A DNA stretch of 64,000 nucleotides. Origin: Pseudoflavonifractor sp050943825 (GTDB lineage Bacteria; Bacillota; Clostridia; Oscillospirales; Oscillospiraceae). The notes below the pieces were generated by a model that saw only the letters and a list, made by a program, of their open reading frames with translations, ran no database searches and was not told where the DNA came from. The stretch lies in NCBI RefSeq assembly GCF_050943825.1, contig NZ_JBMNPX010000003.1:124001-188000 (forward strand), in the 5' to 3' direction. Below, one piece after another: positions 1-7,335 of this stretch; the stretch's first letter is position 1, and every line of letters begins with the position of its first letter. The translations under genes were made by a program, and so were the position numbers.

Positions 1-1
1 C

Positions 2-769
2 GCCCAGGCGGTGTCTGCCATCTGGGTGCTGGCCTTCCTCACCGGCAAGCGCACCAGACTGAAAATCCGCCTCAAATACCTCAGGCTCAAGCCCCAGATT
101 GTTTTGCCCGTGGTATCCATCGGCGTGTCTCCCTTTATCATGCAGTCCACCGAGAGCCTGGTGAACATCTCCTTCAACGCCTCCCTGCTCAAATACGGCG
201 GCAACACCTATGTGGGCGCCATGACCATCTGCTCCTCCATCATGCAGGTGCTGTCCATGATTTTTCAGGGTATGACCCAGGGGGCCCAGCCCATTGTGGG
301 CTACAACTACGGCGCGGGTAACCTGGACCGGGTCCGCAAGACCTTCCGGCTGCTGATTACGGTAGGCGTTATCTACTCCATCACCGGCTGGCTGCTTATC
401 CAGCTCTTCCCCCACGCCTTTGTGGCCCTCTTCAACGACAAGCCCGAGCTGGTGGAGGCCGCTGTGTGGGCCCTGCGGATTTACCTGGCCTGCTTCTTCA
501 TGCTGGGCGTGCAGTTCTCCTGCCAGCAGACCTTTGTGGCCCTGGGCCAGGCCAAGGTGTCCCTGTTCCTGGCCCTGCTGCGGAAGATTATCCTTCTGAT
601 TCCCCTCATCTATATCCTGCCCCACATCATCACCGGGGATCAGGTCTTCGCGGTGTATCTGGCCGAGCCGGTGGCCGACGCCCTGGCCGCCACCACCACC
701 GGGCTCATGTTCGCCTGGAAGTTCCCCCGGATTCTCCGCCGCCGGGAACAGGAGCTGGGCATGGCCTGA
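2..769 (+). CDS. MATE family efflux transporter, C-terminal part (partial)
   Basis: This is the last 255 or so residues of a multidrug/toxin exporter of the MATE family; the frame is open to the left edge, so the true start lies outside the window. A full MATE protein is about 450 residues with 12 membrane helices, and what is seen here matches the second six-helix half. Recognisable parts are the helix around PVVSIGVSPFIMQSTES, the stretch GMTQGAQPIVGYNYGAGN, which is the typical MATE half-repeat signature, and a short basic C-terminus (RRREQE). It would export cationic drugs or metabolites using an Na+ or H+ gradient; the substrate cannot be told. A strong hairpin terminator follows 23 bases after the stop. 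Confidence 0.9.
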   Translation, partial: AQAVSAIWVLAFLTGKRTRLKIRLKYLRLKPQIVLPVVSIGVSPFIMQSTESLVNISFNASLLKYGGNTYVGAMTICSSIMQVLSMIFQGMTQGAQPIVGYNYGAGNLDRVRKTFRLLITVGVIYSITGWLLIQLFPHAFVALFNDKPELVEAAVWALRIYLACFFMLGVQFSCQQTFVALGQAKVSLFLALLRKIILLIPLIYILPHIITGDQVFAVYLAEPVADALAATTTGLMFAWKFPRILRRREQELGMA

Positions 770-792
770 CCAAATTCCGAACAAAAACGCCC

Positions 793-828
793 GCAGGGCT
801 GCCGCATTTGCGGCAGCCCTGCGTTTTT
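793..828 (+). terminator. Intrinsic terminator after the MATE gene
   Basis: A perfect 13-bp stem (GCAGGGCTGCCGC with its complement) with an ATTT loop is followed by GTTTTT. It ends transcription from the MATE gene. Confidence 0.85.
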
Positions 829-906
829 ATACCTTCTTCTGAGGGGGAGGCAGTTTTCACCCCCTCCCTGCCTCCGGCATAGGATGGCCGGAAGGGAGGT
901 GGAAGG

Positions 907-1458
907 TTGGAGATTCTCTCTTCCATCGGGGCCATACTGGTCTTTACTATGGCCTGTAATCTGGATACCATTCTCCTCTCCATGGGGTACGCGGTCCGTG
1001 GGCTGACGGTGTCCCCCGGGGGGTGCCTGATTCTGGCGGGGGTGACCACAGTGGTGACCTGGCTGTCCCTGGCGCTGGGGGCGTCGGCGGGGCAGTTCCT
1101 GCCCGCCGGACTGGCCGACATGCTGGGCGGCCTGGTGCTGCTGGGCATCGGGCTGTGGTTCCTGCTGGACTGGCTGCGCTCCCCCGTGGAGGGCACGGAG
1201 CCCCTGCCGCCGGTGCGGGCCTGGGTGCCCCTGGCGGCGGCGCTGGCGGTGAACAACGCCGGTGCGGGCGTGGCGGCGGGCATCAGCGGGCTGTCCCCCC
1301 TGGGGGCGGCGGTGTGCAATTTCGGTGTGACGCTGCTCTTTATCCCCCTGGGCGGCTGGCTGGGGGCCGGTCCTTCAGGCCGTCTGCTGGGGAAATACGC
1401 CCTGCCCCTGTCCGGGCTGCTGCTGGTGCTGCTGGGATGCGCCGAGGCCTTTCTCTGA
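907..1458 (+). CDS. MntP/YtaF-like membrane protein (putative manganese efflux)
   Basis: A 183-residue protein with about six hydrophobic helices arranged as two three-helix halves, as in the MntP/YtaF branch of the LysE superfamily. MntP exports Mn2+; YtaF is the sporulation-associated relative in Bacilli and Clostridia. The first half keeps the family acidic residue (NLDTILLSMGY), while the matching site in the second half reads AVNNAGAGVAAG, with Asn where relatives usually have Asp. The start is TTG at 907, chosen because GGGAGG lies 7 bases upstream; there is no better ATG. It sits alone between a terminator and the hairpin cluster upstream of pepD. Transport specificity is an inference from family membership. 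Confidence 0.7.
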   Translation: MEILSSIGAILVFTMACNLDTILLSMGYAVRGLTVSPGGCLILAGVTTVVTWLSLALGASAGQFLPAGLADMLGGLVLLGIGLWFLLDWLRSPVEGTEPLPPVRAWVPLAAALAVNNAGAGVAAGISGLSPLGAAVCNFGVTLLFIPLGGWLGAGPSGRLLGKYALPLSGLLLVLLGCAEAFL

Positions 1459-1469
1459 GGGGCGAACTG

Positions 1470-1645
1470 TGGTACAATAACCGCAATACAAACAGTTTTG
1501 CTGTTTGCGGCCGCCCTTTGGGCGGCCCGGCTCGGCGAAATCGCCGCGCGTTGCGCTTGTTGCACCATAGCCCAAAACCGGCGGGGCCGGTTTTCCGCCG
1601 CTCTGCGGCGGGCAAGCCAAAATGGCTTGCAGCTATGGTACAATA
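1470..1645. repeat. Hairpin cluster bracketed by TGGTACAATA direct repeats
   Basis: This gap between the MntP-like gene and pepD is packed with short inverted repeats set end to end: CCGCCCTTTGGGCGG, CGGCGAAATCGCCG, AAAACCGG/CCGGTTTT, CCGCCGCTCTGCGGCGG and AAGCCAAAATGGCTT. It is bracketed by the 10-bp direct repeat TGGTACAATA at 1470-1479 and 1636-1645, with further weaker identity on both sides (CTRTGG before, AATACA after). An inverted relative of the bracket (TTGCACCATAG) lies inside at about 1560-1570. Nothing here looks coding. Similar clusters occur near 9.4-9.6 kb and 18.6 kb. Confidence 0.65.
1636..1644 (+). promoter_or_regulatory. Possible extended -10 promoter of pepD
   Basis: TGGTACAAT is a TGn-extended -10 element 33 bases before the pepD ATG. 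No good -35 is visible because the upstream sequence is the hairpin cluster. The same extended -10 occurs in the other bracket copy at 1470-1478. Confidence 0.35.
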
Positions 1646-1677
1646 CAGATAATACATAGACACAGGGGGCTTGCGTT

Positions 1678-3150
1678 ATGACAGAGCTGACGGCGCGGCT
1701 GGGTGGCCCGGAGGCCATCACTGCGGGAATTGTGGCGGAATTTCAGGGGATGTGCACCGTCTCCCACCCCTCCCACGGGGAGAAGGCGGTGGGGGAGCTG
1801 CTCTCCCGGCGGCTGGAGGCGCTGGGCGGCGTGCCGGTCATGGACGCCGCCGGCAACCTGACCGCCGACCTGCCTGCCGCTCCGGGGTGTGAGGGCGCGC
1901 CCCTCACCATCCTCCAGGGACATATGGACATGGTGTGCGCGGTCCGTCCGGGCAGCGGCTATGTGCCGGAGCGGGACCCCATCCGCACGGTGACGGCGGA
2001 CGGCTTTCTCCGGTCGGACGGTCGGTCCTCCCTGGGGGCGGACAACGGCCTGGGCAATGCCGCCGTCCTCTGGCTGCTGGGGCAGAAGCTGGACCGTGGG
2101 CCGGTGCGGGTCATCCTTACGGTGGCCGAGGAGGTGGGCCTGGCGGGGGCACGGGAGGTGGACCCGGTCTGGCTGGCGGGGGCAAAGTACCTGCTCAACA
2201 CCGACGGCTTCCACCTGGGCACCGCCGTGGTGGGCTCGGCTGGCGGGCGGCGGGAGACCTTCTCCCGCCCCCTGGCCCTCTGCCCGGCGGAAGAGGGCGC
2301 GGCCTTTGCCGTCACTCTGTCCGGCTTTTCCGGCGGCCACTCGGGGGACGACATCCACCGGGGCCGGGGCAACCCCATCAAGGCCCTCACCACCCTGCTG
2401 TCCGCCCTGCCCTTCCCCTGGGCGCTGGCGGATTTCTCCGGCGGACAGGCCCACAACGCCATCCCCACCGGGGCGTCGGCGGTGGTGGTCCTCTCCCCTG
2501 ACCATGTCCCCCAGCTGACGGCGGCCTTTGAGGCCTGGGCAGCAGAGCTGGAGGCGGCCCACCGGACCACCGACCCGGAGTTCAAGGCGGCACTGGAGGA
2601 GACTGCCTTGCCCAAACTGGTGTGGGATGACCTCTGCCGGGATGCCCTGCTGGACCTCACCGGCGGCCTGACCCACGGCGTACAGCGCTGGCACACGGAC
2701 TTTCCCGGCGTGGTGTCCGCGTCTGCCAATCTGGGCCGGGTGTGGACGGAGGACGGCGCGGTGAAGGTGGCGGAATTCCTTCGCTGCGCCGACCCGGCGG
2801 ACGAGGAAGCGCTGGCCAATGCCCACCGCCTTCTGGCGGAGGAGAACGGCTTTGGGGTTACTGCCACCGGCTACCCCGCCTGGCAGGGCAGGCCGGACAA
2901 CCCCCTCGCCCTGCTGCTGGACAAAGTGTTCCGCCGGGAGACGGGCCGGGGTATGACCATCTCCGCCGTCCACGTGGGGCTGGAGCCCTCCCTGTTCCAC
3001 GTCAAGGCACCGGAACTGGTGATGGCGGTCACCGGGCCGGACATTCTGGATGCCCACTCCCCCGACGAGCGGGCGCCTCTCTCCTCCCTGCCCGCCTACG
3101 CCGCCCTTCTGGCGGGTACCCTGGAGGAGATTGGCCGCCAGCAGGGATAA
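1678..3150 (+). CDS. pepD: Aminoacyl-histidine dipeptidase (cytosolic nonspecific dipeptidase)
   Basis: A 490-residue M20-family metallopeptidase that cleaves dipeptides such as carnosine-type Xaa-His in the cytosol. The PepD layout is complete: the metal-binding QGHMDMV near residue 82, the SDGRSSLGADNGLGNA loop carrying the bridging Asp, AEEVGLAGA with the catalytic Glu pair near 150, NTDGF, the dimerisation/lid domain with GGHSGDDIHRGRGN near 220, and the C-terminal metal ligand region GPDILDAHSPDE. The length is typical of the family. The start is the ATG preceded by AGGGGG. It appears to be a single-gene unit supplying amino acids from peptides. Confidence 0.93.
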   Translation: MTELTARLGGPEAITAGIVAEFQGMCTVSHPSHGEKAVGELLSRRLEALGGVPVMDAAGNLTADLPAAPGCEGAPLTILQGHMDMVCAVRPGSGYVPERDPIRTVTADGFLRSDGRSSLGADNGLGNAAVLWLLGQKLDRGPVRVILTVAEEVGLAGAREVDPVWLAGAKYLLNTDGFHLGTAVVGSAGGRRETFSRPLALCPAEEGAAFAVTLSGFSGGHSGDDIHRGRGNPIKALTTLLSALPFPWALADFSGGQAHNAIPTGASAVVVLSPDHVPQLTAAFEAWAAELEAAHRTTDPEFKAALEETALPKLVWDDLCRDALLDLTGGLTHGVQRWHTDFPGVVSASANLGRVWTEDGAVKVAEFLRCADPADEEALANAHRLLAEENGFGVTATGYPAWQGRPDNPLALLLDKVFRRETGRGMTISAVHVGLEPSLFHVKAPELVMAVTGPDILDAHSPDERAPLSSLPAYAALLAGTLEEIGRQQG

Positions 3151-3188
3151 GGGCCTGAGCCTGTCCACAAAAAGCGCTGCCAATGTGG

Positions 3189-3224
3189 AAAAAACAATGC
3201 CCGCCGGAATTCCGGCGGGCATTG
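3189..3224 (-). terminator. Intrinsic terminator of the thiT-HAD operon
   Basis: A perfect 13-bp stem CAATGCCCGCCGG with AATT in the loop; on the minus strand it is followed by six U. It ends the thiT-HAD transcript and can also stop pepD read-through, though it lacks a T run on the plus strand. Confidence 0.8.
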
Positions 3225-3238
3225 AAAATGGTTCTGAT

Positions 3239-4048
3239 TCAGCTGTACCGCTCATCCAGGATGCGGATGATGTCGGCGATGCAGTGGTCGTCGCTGGACT
3301 TGACGATGACCGGACCGAAGTCCCGGACCGGGTCGGCGCAGTTGGCGGGGGCGAAGGGGATGGCGGACACAGCCAGCATGGGGATGTCGTTCTGGTTGTC
3401 CCCCACGCAGTAAATGTCCTTCCGCTCCACACCCAGGTGCTCCGCCAGGCGGAGGACCATGCCTCCCTTGGTGGCGCCCTTGGCGGTAATCTCCAGCAGG
3501 GCGGAGCTGGAGAAGATGACCTCGTACTTGTCCCCCCACCGGTCCAGCAGGAACTTCTGGGCGGAGAGCAGGGTCTGGTACTCGTCCTGAATGACCGCCT
3601 TGCTCCAGGGCGTGGGCATGTCGGCCAGGTCGCAGGGGGTCCAGGTGGTGCCCACCCGCTTCACATGGCGGTCGGTAAAGGCGTTGGGGTGGTGGATATA
3701 CACGTCGTCCCCGTGGTAGGTCTCCATGCCGATGGACGGCATTTCCGCCGACAGCACCGCCAGATCCTCCGCCGCCTGGGGCGGCAGGGGCAGCTCGCAG
3801 ACCACCTGATCCGTAGAATAGTCGTAGAGCAGGGCCCCGTTGGACAGGATGACGGGCGCGTTGATGGGGGCGAGATGCACGTAGGGGGAGAAGGTGCGGT
3901 GGGCCCGGCCGGTGGACACGGTGAAGTATCCGCCCTCCCGGATGAAGTACTCGATGGCGGCCACATTCTCGGCGGACACCTCCAGGCGGGAGTTGTAGAG
4001 CGTGTCGTCGAAGTCGCTGGCCAGCAGCACGCGGTCAAATTTACCCAA
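3239..4048 (-). CDS. Cof-type HAD-IIB phosphatase, in the thiamine operon
   Basis: A 269-residue haloacid dehalogenase-type phosphatase of the Cof (IIB) group. It shows the nucleophile motif DFDDTL at residues 11-16, motif II STGRA near 45, and the Mg2+-binding GDNQND near 216. Such enzymes dephosphorylate sugar phosphates, flavin or thiamine phosphates and PLP; specificity cannot be read from sequence. It starts only 26 bases after thiT and shares its terminator, so it lies in a transcript controlled by the TPP riboswitch. That context makes thiamine (pyro)phosphate a reasonable substrate guess, comparable to the HAD enzyme Cof/YbhA of E. coli, but this is inference. Confidence 0.85.
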   Translation of the reverse strand: MGKFDRVLLASDFDDTLYNSRLEVSAENVAAIEYFIREGGYFTVSTGRAHRTFSPYVHLAPINAPVILSNGALLYDYSTDQVVCELPLPPQAAEDLAVLSAEMPSIGMETYHGDDVYIHHPNAFTDRHVKRVGTTWTPCDLADMPTPWSKAVIQDEYQTLLSAQKFLLDRWGDKYEVIFSSSALLEITAKGATKGGMVLRLAEHLGVERKDIYCVGDNQNDIPMLAVSAIPFAPANCADPVRDFGPVIVKSSDDHCIADIIRILDERYS

Positions 4049-4074
4049 TTTCCTTCCCCCTTACATGGTGTGAT

Positions 4075-4665
4075 TTACCGGATATCAGTGCCCAGGAAGT
4101 ATCTCTTCAGGGGCTTGTACAGCAGGCCGAACACCACCAGGCACAGGGCCATGTCGATGGCCATGTAGCTGCCGTTGTAGGCCAGGGAGTACATCCAGGG
4201 GCTGGTGAAGGTCATGTTGAACAGCTCCGTGGGGGCCACAATGGCGTAGATGGTGATGCCGCTGATGAAGTGGACGATGAAACGGACCACAGAGCCCAGC
4301 ACGGTGCCGGCGAAGATGCCCCAGTCCTTACCCTTAAAGAGACCGGCCAGACCCAGAGGCGTGAAGGCCACCAGGTAGTCCAGCAGCAGGGACTGCCAGC
4401 CCCAGGCCACGGCGCCGTCGATGAACATCTGGAGCAGGCCGAAGGCGAAGCCGGCCAGCAGGCCGGGGCCCACGCCCCAGCGGACGGCAAAGAAGAAGAT
4501 GGGCAGCATCTCCAGGGTGATGGAGCCGCCGTTGGGCAGGCGGAAGATCTTCAGCTGGTTGAGCACCAGGGCCAGGGCCACCATAATGGCGCCCTCGCAG
4601 AGCATTCTGGTGTAGAGACGTGCTTTTGTGGACTTGTTTCCTTTGCTTGATGTGACGACAGGCAT
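4075..4665 (-). CDS. thiT: Energy-coupled thiamine transporter, substrate-binding component
   Basis: A 196-residue S component of an ECF transporter that captures thiamine at the membrane and relies on the shared EcfAAT module, which is not in this window. Five to six hydrophobic helices are visible. The central block RWGVGPGLLAGFAFGLLQ and the following AWGWQSLLLDYLVAF match ThiT, where conserved Trp, Tyr and acidic residues bind thiamine. The start is the ATG at 4665 because GGGAGG lies 9 bases upstream; a longer open frame would run into the riboswitch expression platform. The TPP riboswitch directly upstream supports the assignment. It is followed by an HAD phosphatase in the same transcript. 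Confidence 0.93.
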   Translation of the reverse strand: MPVVTSSKGNKSTKARLYTRMLCEGAIMVALALVLNQLKIFRLPNGGSITLEMLPIFFFAVRWGVGPGLLAGFAFGLLQMFIDGAVAWGWQSLLLDYLVAFTPLGLAGLFKGKDWGIFAGTVLGSVVRFIVHFISGITIYAIVAPTELFNMTFTSPWMYSLAYNGSYMAIDMALCLVVFGLLYKPLKRYFLGTDIR

Positions 4666-4681
4666 GATTTCGTTCCTCCCG

Positions 4682-4722
4682 AAAAAATATGTACCGCAGG
4701 CCGAACGGGCGCAATGCGGTAC
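4682..4722 (-). terminator. TPP-riboswitch-controlled terminator
   Basis: An 8-bp stem GTACCGCA/TGCGGTAC with a partly paired interior is followed on the minus strand by AUAUUUUUU. It lies between the TPP aptamer and the thiT ribosome binding site, so it is the likely expression platform that stops transcription when TPP is bound. Confidence 0.75.
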
Positions 4723-4749
4723 GGGAGAAACGACAGTCATAGCCGAATC

Positions 4750-4846
4750 ATCTTCCTACGCCGGCATTACCCGGATCAGGTTCAAGGGACCGGGGGGAGC
4801 GCTATCCCCCGCATCTCAGCCGGACTTGCGTCCAGCGCCCCTGTGT
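4750..4846 (-). promoter_or_regulatory. TPP riboswitch (THI element) of thiT
   Basis: Read on the minus strand, the region carries the conserved THI-box blocks in order: GGGGCGC at the 5' end, GGCTGAGATG, then CCTTGAACCTGATCCGGG, TAATGCCGGCGTAGG and GAAGA. These form the pyrimidine- and pyrophosphate-sensing arms of the TPP aptamer. It sits between a consensus promoter and a terminator upstream of thiT, so thiamine uptake should be turned off when TPP is plentiful. Confidence 0.95.
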
Positions 4847-4869
4847 TCGATTGTCTGCGGTCGGGCATT

Positions 4870-4899
4870 ATTTTATACCAGTTGGGAATCCCTTGTCAA
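4870..4899 (-). promoter_or_regulatory. Promoter of the thiT operon
   Basis: A perfect TTGACA (4894-4899) is followed after 16 bases by TATAAA, or after 18 bases by TAAAAT, just upstream of the riboswitch. Confidence 0.7.
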
Positions 4900-4970
4900 G
4901 GCGCGGGGGAAAAACAGGACAGATGACGAAATGACGGCCTGTTGGGGCCGAAAAAAGGAGCAGATTTGCC

Positions 4971-5444
4971 ATGGAACTGAGAGCATACCGGCCGGAGGAC
5001 TGTCCGGCCATGGGGGCGCTGTTTTACGACACGGTGCACACGGTCTGCACCGGGGAGTACAACCCCCGCCAGCTGGACGCCTGGGCGCCGCCGGAGGGGG
5101 TGGACCTGGCGGCCTGGCATGAGAGCTTTTCCGCCCATGTTACCCTGGTGGCGGTGGAAAACGGAGAAATTGTGGGCTTTGGAGATATGGCCCCGGACGG
5201 GTATCTGGACCGGCTCTATGTGGCCCGCACTCATCTGCGCCGGGGGGTGGCCTCCGCCCTGTGCGCCGCTCTGGAGCAGGCGGTGCCTGCTCAGCGGTAC
5301 ACCACCCACGCCTCCCGCACCGCCCTTCCCTTTTTCCTGGCCCGTGGCTGGCGGGTGGTAAAGGAGCAGACCGTGGAGCGCCGGGGCGTCACCCTGAACA
5401 ACTATGTGATGGAGAGGCTTCCGGCGCAAAAGCCTGCCGTATGA
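4971..5444 (+). CDS. GNAT family N-acetyltransferase
   Basis: A 157-residue single-domain acetyltransferase that would transfer an acetyl group from acetyl-CoA to an amine. The fold signature is seen as the substrate strand VAVENGEIVGFGDM, followed by YLDRLYVARTHLRRGVASAL, which carries the R/Q-x-x-G-x-A acetyl-CoA pyrophosphate loop in the form RRGVAS. The C-terminal strand FFLARGWRVVKEQT is the usual GNAT motif B region. It most resembles YafP/YhbS-type proteins of unknown substrate. The ATG has AAGGAG 9 bases upstream. It stands alone between the thiT promoter and a shared terminator. Confidence 0.85.
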   Translation: MELRAYRPEDCPAMGALFYDTVHTVCTGEYNPRQLDAWAPPEGVDLAAWHESFSAHVTLVAVENGEIVGFGDMAPDGYLDRLYVARTHLRRGVASALCAALEQAVPAQRYTTHASRTALPFFLARGWRVVKEQTVERRGVTLNNYVMERLPAQKPAV

Positions 5445-5457
5445 AGAGCGGACAATA

Positions 5458-5504
5458 AAGCCCCCGCATGGGTCTCTCCGAAGAGACCCATGCGGGGGCT
5501 TTTG
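5458..5504. terminator. Bidirectional terminator between the GNAT gene and rluD
   Basis: A long 20-bp perfect stem starting AAGCCCCCGCATGGGTCTCT with a CCGA loop is flanked by TTTT on the plus strand and CTTTATT on the minus strand, and serves two converging genes. Confidence 0.85.
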
Positions 5505-5538
5505 TATCCACATGATGGTGTTCTTTTGTGGAAAAGGT

Positions 5539-6453
5539 TCAGCTCATGCGCCGTAGCTTGTCCAGCACGGCCTCAAACCAGTCGGGCAGAGGGCATTCCA
5601 CGGTCATGCGCTCCCCGGTGCGGGGGTGGACGAAGGAGAGCCGCCGGGCGTGGAGACACTGACCGGCCAGACCGGGATAGGGCTTTTTGGAGCCATACAC
5701 CGTGTCCCCCAGCAGGGGGTGGCCGATGTGGGCCATGTGGACCCGGATCTGGTGGGTGCGGCCGGTCTCCAGACGGCACTGGAGGTGGGTGTAGCCGGAA
5801 AACCGCTCCAGCACGGTCCAGTGGGTCACGGCCTCCCGGCCCTGGAGGAAGTTGACCGCCATCTTTTTCCGGTCGGTGGGGTGCCGGGCGATGGGGGCCC
5901 GGACGGTGCCCTCGTCCTCCTTGAAGCCGCCCACCGCCACCGCCTCATACTCCCGGTACAGGGAGTGGTCCTGGAGCTGTTCGGCCAGGGCCAGATGGGC
6001 AAAGTCGCTCTTGGCGGCAATAATCAGGCCGGAGGTATCCCGGTCGATGCGGTGGACAATGCCGGGCCGCAGCTCTCCGTTGATGCCGGAGAGTGATTTT
6101 CCACAGTGATATAACAGCGCGTTGACCAAAGTGCCGTCGGGATGGCCTGCCGCCGGGTGGACCACCATGCCCACCGGCTTGTTGATGACAATGACGTCGC
6201 CGTCCTCGTACACCACGTCCAGGGGAATGTCCTGGGGGACCACATCCACCTCCACCGGGTCGGGCAGGGAGAGCACCAGCTCATCCCCCTGGTTGGTCTT
6301 GTAGTTCTTCTTCACCGGCAGGCCCTTGAGGGTGACGGCCCCCTCCTCCAGCAGCTTCTGGGCCGCCGAGCGGGACAGCTGGGGCAGCTGCCGGGAGAGG
6401 AACTGGTCCACCCTCTCCCCTGCCCGGTCAGCCCTCAGGGTCAGCGGCGTCAT
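5539..6453 (-). CDS. rluD: RluA/RluD family rRNA pseudouridine synthase
   Basis: A 304-residue pseudouridine synthase that isomerises uridines in 23S rRNA. An S4 RNA-binding domain covers about residues 1-75 (VDQFLSRQLPQLSRSAAQKLL), followed by the catalytic domain with INKPVGMVVHPAAGH and the nucleophile motif HRIDRDTSG; the late motif GRTHQIRVHM is also present. The start is the ATG at 6453, with AGGAGG 6 bases upstream, rather than the longer open frame. This start lies 26 bases inside the end of lspA, which suggests translational coupling. lspA-rluD adjacency is common in Firmicutes. RluD is the best family match, although the exact target positions are not proven. Confidence 0.92.
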   Translation of the reverse strand: MTPLTLRADRAGERVDQFLSRQLPQLSRSAAQKLLEEGAVTLKGLPVKKNYKTNQGDELVLSLPDPVEVDVVPQDIPLDVVYEDGDVIVINKPVGMVVHPAAGHPDGTLVNALLYHCGKSLSGINGELRPGIVHRIDRDTSGLIIAAKSDFAHLALAEQLQDHSLYREYEAVAVGGFKEDEGTVRAPIARHPTDRKKMAVNFLQGREAVTHWTVLERFSGYTHLQCRLETGRTHQIRVHMAHIGHPLLGDTVYGSKKPYPGLAGQCLHARRLSFVHPRTGERMTVECPLPDWFEAVLDKLRRMS

Positions 6454-6928
6454 GGCCTGCCTCCTGTCCCGCCGGGGCCTTCTCCAGCTTCTCATGGAAG
6501 AAGAGCACGTACACCATCATGGCGATGACGCCGCACACCAGGCAGCAGTCGGCCACGTTGAACACGGCGAAGTTGATGAAAATGGTCTGGAACATATCGG
6601 TCACGTAGCCGAAGAGCACCCGGTCGATGAGGTTGCCCACGGCGCCGGCCAGGATGACGGCCAGGATGACCTGTCCCACCGGGTGGCGGAACACCCGCTT
6701 GACCATGACTACCACCAGGGCCACGGACACCACGGCGGAGATAAGGGCCAGAATCCAGGTATGCTCCCGGAAGAGGGAGAAGGCGGCGCCGGTGTTCTGG
6801 TAGTAGGTCAGGTTGAGGACGTGGGGGATGAAGGGCACGCTCTCCCCCAGCTCCAGGTTGGACCGGATGAGGAACTTGACCACCTGGTCCGCGATGACCA
6901 GCACCACGGCGAGAATGGCATAGGGCAT
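6428..6928 (-). CDS. lspA: Lipoprotein signal peptidase (signal peptidase II)
   Basis: A 166-residue inner-membrane aspartic protease that removes signal peptides from prolipoproteins. Four hydrophobic helices and the conserved blocks are visible: QVVKFLI, NTGAAFS, the first catalytic Asp in GAVGNLIDR and the second in FNVADCCLV. The C-terminal tail is charged and hydrophilic. It is the middle gene of a small operon with the upstream small membrane protein and overlaps rluD by 26 bases. Substrates include the lipoprotein encoded at 53.7-54.3 kb in this window. Confidence 0.95.
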   Translation of the reverse strand: MPYAILAVVLVIADQVVKFLIRSNLELGESVPFIPHVLNLTYYQNTGAAFSLFREHTWILALISAVVSVALVVVMVKRVFRHPVGQVILAVILAGAVGNLIDRVLFGYVTDMFQTIFINFAVFNVADCCLVCGVIAMMVYVLFFHEKLEKAPAGQEAGHDAADPEG

Positions 6929-6992
6929 AGTCGGAATCTCCTTTGATATTCAGTGTGGACGTGCGGGGATTTCTGACCCCAAAGGGCGGGAA

Positions 6993-7217
6993 TCAGGAAG
7001 ATATCAGCGCAAGAACGAGAAAAAACCATATGAGGGCAAAGCATATCATAATTGTGCCGAAGCGCTTTGAGATATTGGGATGCTTTTTCGCAAGGGGGTG
7101 GTTCAGAGCGGAAAAGAGGTCCTTTTTCCGGAAGAGTACGCCGGCAGCACAGAAGATGAGTGCCAAAACAGCGGCCGACAGTATCATGACCCATTTACCC
7201 ATTCCCATAGCTCCCAT
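6993..7217 (-). CDS. Small two-helix membrane protein of unknown function
   Basis: A 74-residue or slightly shorter protein with two hydrophobic segments (residues ~8-28 and ~53-73) joined by a basic loop with the sequence FRKKDLFSALNHPLAKKHPN. I do not recognise a family; the layout resembles small DUF3784-like membrane proteins. The exact start is unclear because three in-frame ATGs cluster at 7217, 7208 and 7202; the last has the best-spaced GGGAG. It has its own consensus promoter and lies 64 bases before lspA, so it is probably the first gene of the lspA-rluD operon. Confidence 0.6.
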   Translation of the reverse strand: MGAMGMGKWVMILSAAVLALIFCAAGVLFRKKDLFSALNHPLAKKHPNISKRFGTIMICFALIWFFLVLALISS

Positions 7218-7250
7218 TCCTAGGCCTTACAGGCCTGGCTGCCGCGATAC

Positions 7251-7279
7251 ATTATAGCACGGTTTTCCACCCCTCACAA
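7251..7279 (-). promoter_or_regulatory. Promoter of the small membrane protein-lspA-rluD operon
   Basis: TTGTGA, a 17-base spacer and a perfect TATAAT lie 34 bases upstream of the first ATG. Confidence 0.7.
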
Positions 7280-7291
7280 CGGCTGAGGTGG

Positions 7292-7328
7292 AAAAAAGGA
7301 CGGACACAGGAGCTGTGTCCGTCCTTTT
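7292..7328 (-). terminator. Terminator of typA
   Basis: A 15-bp stem (AAAAGGACGGACACA with its complement) with a short loop is followed by a six-U run on the minus strand, immediately after the typA stop. Confidence 0.85.
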
Positions 7329-7335
7329 CAAATTT

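Noticed and set aside
705..1721. Long minus-strand open frame opposite the MntP-like gene
   Set aside because: Arg/Ser/Pro-rich shadow frame with no ribosome binding site; the plus-strand frame has clear membrane helices.
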